A stretch of 15,704 nucleotides of DNA from NCBI GenBank assembly GCA_020441735.1, contig JAGRLQ010000251.1, positions 1-15,704 of the forward strand, written 5' to 3'. How positions within the stretch are numbered: the first letter of the stretch is position 1; the number at the start of each line of letters is the position of its first letter. The position numbers and the translations under genes were made by a program. The notes beneath the pieces were generated by a model that saw nothing but the letters and a program-made list of their open reading frames with translations, was not told the origin of the DNA and searched no databases. Positions 13,125 to 15,704 of this stretch are shown piece after piece. The stretch is from Nitratireductor sp. (GTDB lineage: Bacteria > Pseudomonadota > Alphaproteobacteria > Rhizobiales > Rhizobiaceae).

Positions 13125-14405
13125 CTACACCTGCTTGCCGGCTGCCGCCATCTGCCGGTCGATATGCCGGGTAACAAGCGTCATGGCGACGCCGAGAAGG
13201 CCGGCGATCAGCATCAGCCAGAGCAGCGGGGCAGGGCCCGACTGGGGCGTCAGCAGATAGCCTGCCAGAACCGACACGGCGGCCCCGCCGCCAATCTGGA
13301 TCGCGCCGCCAAGCCCTGCCGCCGAGCCTGCAAGATGCGGGCGCACGCTGACCATGCCGGCATTGGCTGATGGTAACACTAGGCCATTTCCCAAGCCGAC
13401 GAGAAAGAGAGGGCCGAAGAAACCCGCCGCGTGGCTACCACCCAGGGCAAAGAACGCAATCGAAAGGGCTATGCCGGCAGCAGCCGCAATCGCGCCCGCT
13501 ACCATCATGGTGAAGATGCCGACCCGGGCAGCATAACGGCCGGAAAGGAAATTGCCGAGCGTGTAACCGATGATGATGAAGACGAAATACATGCCGAGCG
13601 CGGACGGCGAGAGGCCCAGGTGATGCTGGGCAACATACGGTGCGCCGCCGATGAAGGCGAAGAACATGCCGGAGGCGAACATCGCGGAGAGAACGAAACC
13701 CCAGAAGCGCCGCGAGGTGAACAGTTCGGGATAGGCGCGAAACTGGCTCGTCATGCTGAGCGAACGGTGAAGGTTGGTTTCCCTCAGATCGAGTACAATG
13801 ACGGCGAGGACTGCCAGCCCGGCGATGGCCGTCATCCAGAAGATTGACTGCCAGCCGAACATTTCCTGCAGAAAGCCGCCGAGCATGGGGCCGATCATCG
13901 GCACCAGCGTCATGCCCATGGTGACGTAACCGATCATGCTGGCAGCCTGTTCCAGGGGAACCATGTCCCGCACGATCGCCCGCGACAGGGCAAAGCCGGT
14001 GACGACGACCGCCTGCGTCAGGCGCGCGGCCAGGAAGATTTCGATCGTCGGTGCAAGGGCTGCCGCGATGGTTGCCACCACGAAGATGGCTAGCGCGCCG
14101 ATCAGCACCGGCCGCCTGCCGAACCGGTCGGACAGCGGGCCGACGATAAGTTGCAATATGGCGGTCATGGCAAGATAGGCGGAAATCGCAAGCTGCATCA
14201 CCGCATAGTCGGTCTTGAACCAGGCTGCCATTGCGGGAAGCGATGGCAGAAAGGCATTCATGTTGAGTGCCCCGATCCCTGCGACCAGAACCAGGGTCAC
14301 GATGTGTGGCGGCGTGGTGAGGTCGAGAAAACGCCCCCGCGGCTGCGCTGTCTGCTCAGGTGCGGTGGCGGGTTGTTTCGGCGTTGGCTCAGGCGTGAAG
14401 TCCAT
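13125..14405 (-). CDS. MFS transporter, Bcr/CflA-type drug exporter
   Basis: Inner-membrane proton-coupled exporter of 426 residues with about 12 hydrophobic helices. MFS motif A is GPLSDRFGRRPV (about 89-100). The first helix region NMNAFLPSLPAMA and the following QLAISAYLAMTAILQL fit the Bcr/CflA branch. The Pro/Thr/Gln-rich first 25 residues are a cytoplasmic leader. ATG 14405 avoids overlap with the EamA gene, but no good ribosome site is visible. The hairpin GCCTG-AAG-CAGGC (14416-14428) lies just upstream. Its stop overlaps the fdhD ribosome site, placing it in the cofactor operon. The exported substrate is unknown. Confidence 0.88.
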   Translation of the reverse strand: MDFTPEPTPKQPATAPEQTAQPRGRFLDLTTPPHIVTLVLVAGIGALNMNAFLPSLPAMAAWFKTDYAVMQLAISAYLAMTAILQLIVGPLSDRFGRRPVLIGALAIFVVATIAAALAPTIEIFLAARLTQAVVVTGFALSRAIVRDMVPLEQAASMIGYVTMGMTLVPMIGPMLGGFLQEMFGWQSIFWMTAIAGLAVLAVIVLDLRETNLHRSLSMTSQFRAYPELFTSRRFWGFVLSAMFASGMFFAFIGGAPYVAQHHLGLSPSALGMYFVFIIIGYTLGNFLSGRYAARVGIFTMMVAGAIAAAAGIALSIAFFALGGSHAAGFFGPLFLVGLGNGLVLPSANAGMVSVRPHLAGSAAGLGGAIQIGGGAAVSVLAGYLLTPQSGPAPLLWLMLIAGLLGVAMTLVTRHIDRQMAAAGKQV

Positions 14406-14451
14406 GGTTCTGGATGCCTGCTTCAGGCTTTGTTGCGAATTCTCGCAGGGT

Positions 14452-15360
14452 TTATGAACGGTTGGGCGGCGGCGTGATGGATTGGCGATGGACGACCCGC
14501 TCGCGGTACAGGGTATAGATGCCCGTTGCGACGATGATTGCCGAGCCGGCAAGCGTCAAGAGGTCGGGGTGTTCACCAAAGGCGAAAAAGCCGATGACCA
14601 TGGCAAAGATCAGCACTGCGTAACGGAAAGGCGAAACAAAACCGATATCGCCGATGCGCATTGCCGCGATCACGAAGTAATAGCCGATGATGAGAAAGAT
14701 CGAAGCGGCGGCGACTTTTGCCAATTCGGTCGCGCCTACCGGGTTCCAGCCCTGAAAGGGAATGATAGCCGCGCCCATCAGGGTCACCGCAAGGGAAGTC
14801 GAGAAGGTAATCATCAGGCCGGGAATGTCTCTCGGCAGGATTCTGGTGGTGAGGTCGCGGACCACGCAGGCGCCGACGGCGATGAGCGCCAGAATGGAAT
14901 AGATGGTGAATCCTTCCATGCCGGGACGAATGATGACCATGACTCCTGCAAAGCCGATCAGGATGGCGGCAAGCCGCCGCTTGCCGACCGGCTCGCCCAG
15001 AAACAGCGCTGCTGCTGCCGTCAATGCAAGTGGCAGTGCCTGCAGGATGGCCGTTGCGTTTCCGATCGGCATGTTGAACAGGGCGGTGATGAAGCACACC
15101 GTTGCCAGCATTTCTCCCGAAACGCGCTGCAGAACACGAGGCATGACAAGGACACGCGGTGAACGCCACTGGCCGAACAGCCGGGCAAGCACAAAAATCA
15201 TTGCGGTCGCAAACATGCCGCGCAACATCAGCGTCTGGCCAAGGTTCAATATACCGCCCAGGGACTTGACGATGGAATCGTTGACGGCGAAGCCCGCCAT
15301 GGCAATGACCATGTAGAGGCTGCCCTGGAGGTTTTCCCTCATATGGCCGGACGACTGCAT
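14452..15360 (-). CDS. EamA/DMT family transporter
   Basis: Inner-membrane drug/metabolite transporter of about 302 residues with ten predicted helices in two EamA repeats. Repeat one ends with LFLGEPVGKRRLAAILIGFAGVMVIIRPG, written here as its parts LGEPVGKRRL and GVMVIIRPG. Repeat two ends with FGEHPDLLTLAGSAIIVATG. Substrate unknown; relatives export amino acids or other metabolites. The start is uncertain: GTG 15372, ATG 15360 and ATG 15342 are in frame, none has a clear ribosome site, and MRENLQGSL from 15342 is a common family start. It lies 46 bases before the MFS gene and about 115 bases after moaA. Confidence 0.88.
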   Translation of the reverse strand: MQSSGHMRENLQGSLYMVIAMAGFAVNDSIVKSLGGILNLGQTLMLRGMFATAMIFVLARLFGQWRSPRVLVMPRVLQRVSGEMLATVCFITALFNMPIGNATAILQALPLALTAAAALFLGEPVGKRRLAAILIGFAGVMVIIRPGMEGFTIYSILALIAVGACVVRDLTTRILPRDIPGLMITFSTSLAVTLMGAAIIPFQGWNPVGATELAKVAAASIFLIIGYYFVIAAMRIGDIGFVSPFRYAVLIFAMVIGFFAFGEHPDLLTLAGSAIIVATGIYTLYRERVVHRQSITPPPNRS

Positions 15361-15476
15361 TATAAAATCCACTGGATGTTGGCGGCAGCGGCAAGCGTGT
15401 CGAGCCGGAGTATTGAAAGGAAAACACGAGGCGCACCAGCAACCGGCCGGCAGGCATCATGTATTGTTGCAGGAGA
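15361..15476. other. intergenic gap between moaA and the EamA transporter
   Basis: About 115 non-coding bases. A TATAAT sequence (minus strand, about 15364-15359) sits directly at the transporter start but lacks a -35 partner at proper spacing. No terminator hairpin with a T-run is visible, so it does not clearly separate moaA from the downstream genes. Confidence 0.4.
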
Positions 15477-15704
15477 TCAGCCGCCGGTCGTGCTCATGTG
15501 ACGGCCGACAGCCGGAGCCGCGTCGCGGCCAATAATGAAGTCATGCCCCTTGGGCTTGCGCGAAATAGCTTCCTCGATGGCTTCAGAAACGAGTTCGTTG
15601 CCTTCGGAAGCACGCAGCGGCGCGCGAAGATCGGCTGCGTCTTCCTGACCCAGGCACATGAAGAGCGTGCCGGTGCAGGTCAGCCGCACCCGGTTGCAGC
15701 TTTC
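15477..15704 (-). CDS. moaA: GTP 3',8-cyclase MoaA, C-terminal fragment (5' part outside window)
   Basis: The last 75 codons of a radical-SAM enzyme that starts molybdopterin synthesis by rearranging GTP. The fragment opens ESCNRVRLTCTGTLFMCLG. The two outer Cys (C3 and C17 of the fragment) have the C-x13-C spacing of the second 4Fe-4S cluster, which binds the GTP substrate. KPKGHDF follows, and the protein ends RHMSTTGG with the conserved C-terminal double glycine needed for activity. No disruption is seen in the visible part. It heads the molybdenum-cofactor cluster on this strand. Confidence 0.93.
   Translation of the reverse strand, partial: ESCNRVRLTCTGTLFMCLGQEDAADLRAPLRASEGNELVSEAIEEAISRKPKGHDFIIGRDAAPAVGRHMSTTGG

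Noticed and set aside
15359..15364. TATAAT box at the EamA transporter start
   Set aside because: No -35 element at 16-18 bases; the nearest TTGCCG is about 24 bases away, and the box abuts the start codon.
1..15704. Mobile elements, CRISPR arrays, tRNA or rRNA genes, toxin-antitoxin or phage-defence modules
   Set aside because: No transposase, integrase, direct-repeat array, terminal repeats, RNA gene signature or defence domain was seen on either strand.

Overview
The window is a gene-dense, GC-rich bacterial chromosome segment. Protein style and gene content suggest an alphaproteobacterium, most likely of the order Hyphomicrobiales (Rhizobiales). Pointers are a PleC/DivJ-type histidine kinase core, a CtrA-like TTAACCAT motif, a rhizobial-type family-4-like uracil-DNA glycosylase and a short PlsB-like acyltransferase. 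No genus can be named from sequence alone. There are no rRNAs, tRNAs, insertion sequences, CRISPR arrays or phage genes, and the region reads as ordinary core or soft-core chromosome. I did not find a clear undescribed multi-gene system.

Left part (1-4149). A membrane histidine kinase on the minus strand runs off the left edge. It is divergent from a tight plus-strand operon: staphylococcal-nuclease-like protein, glutathione S-transferase, 4Fe-4S-type uracil-DNA glycosylase. An Lrp/AsnC regulator follows after a structured 143-nt gap. It is convergent with an AlkD-like DNA alkylation repair gene on the minus strand, only 4 nt away.

Middle (4154-9587). alkD is divergent from a large secreted Ntn-hydrolase of the penicillin/AHL acylase family. 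The short region between them carries two inverted repeats. The acylase is convergent with a cytochrome b561 gene, which lies downstream of a PlsB-like glycerol-3-phosphate acyltransferase starting at TTG. Two hairpins occupy the gap between the acyltransferase and moeA.

Right part (9770-15704). A minus-strand molybdenum-cofactor cluster reads, in transcription order: moaA (3' end only), EamA/DMT transporter, Bcr/CflA-type MFS transporter, fdhD, mobA, mobB, moeA. From the MFS gene to moeA, each stop codon overlaps or abuts the next gene's ribosome binding site or start, so the genes are probably translationally coupled. MoaA makes the first pterin intermediate, MoeA inserts molybdate, MobA/MobB add GMP to give the guanine-dinucleotide form, and FdhD sulfurates the cofactor for formate dehydrogenase. 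The two transporters embedded in this set have no known cofactor role.

The most useful leads are regulatory or biochemical details: the CtrA-like site at the kinase/nuclease divergent promoter, paired inverted repeats before the acylase, a Gln-for-Glu change in the glycosylase, an in-frame hydrophobic stretch ahead of lrp, and hairpins at gene ends.
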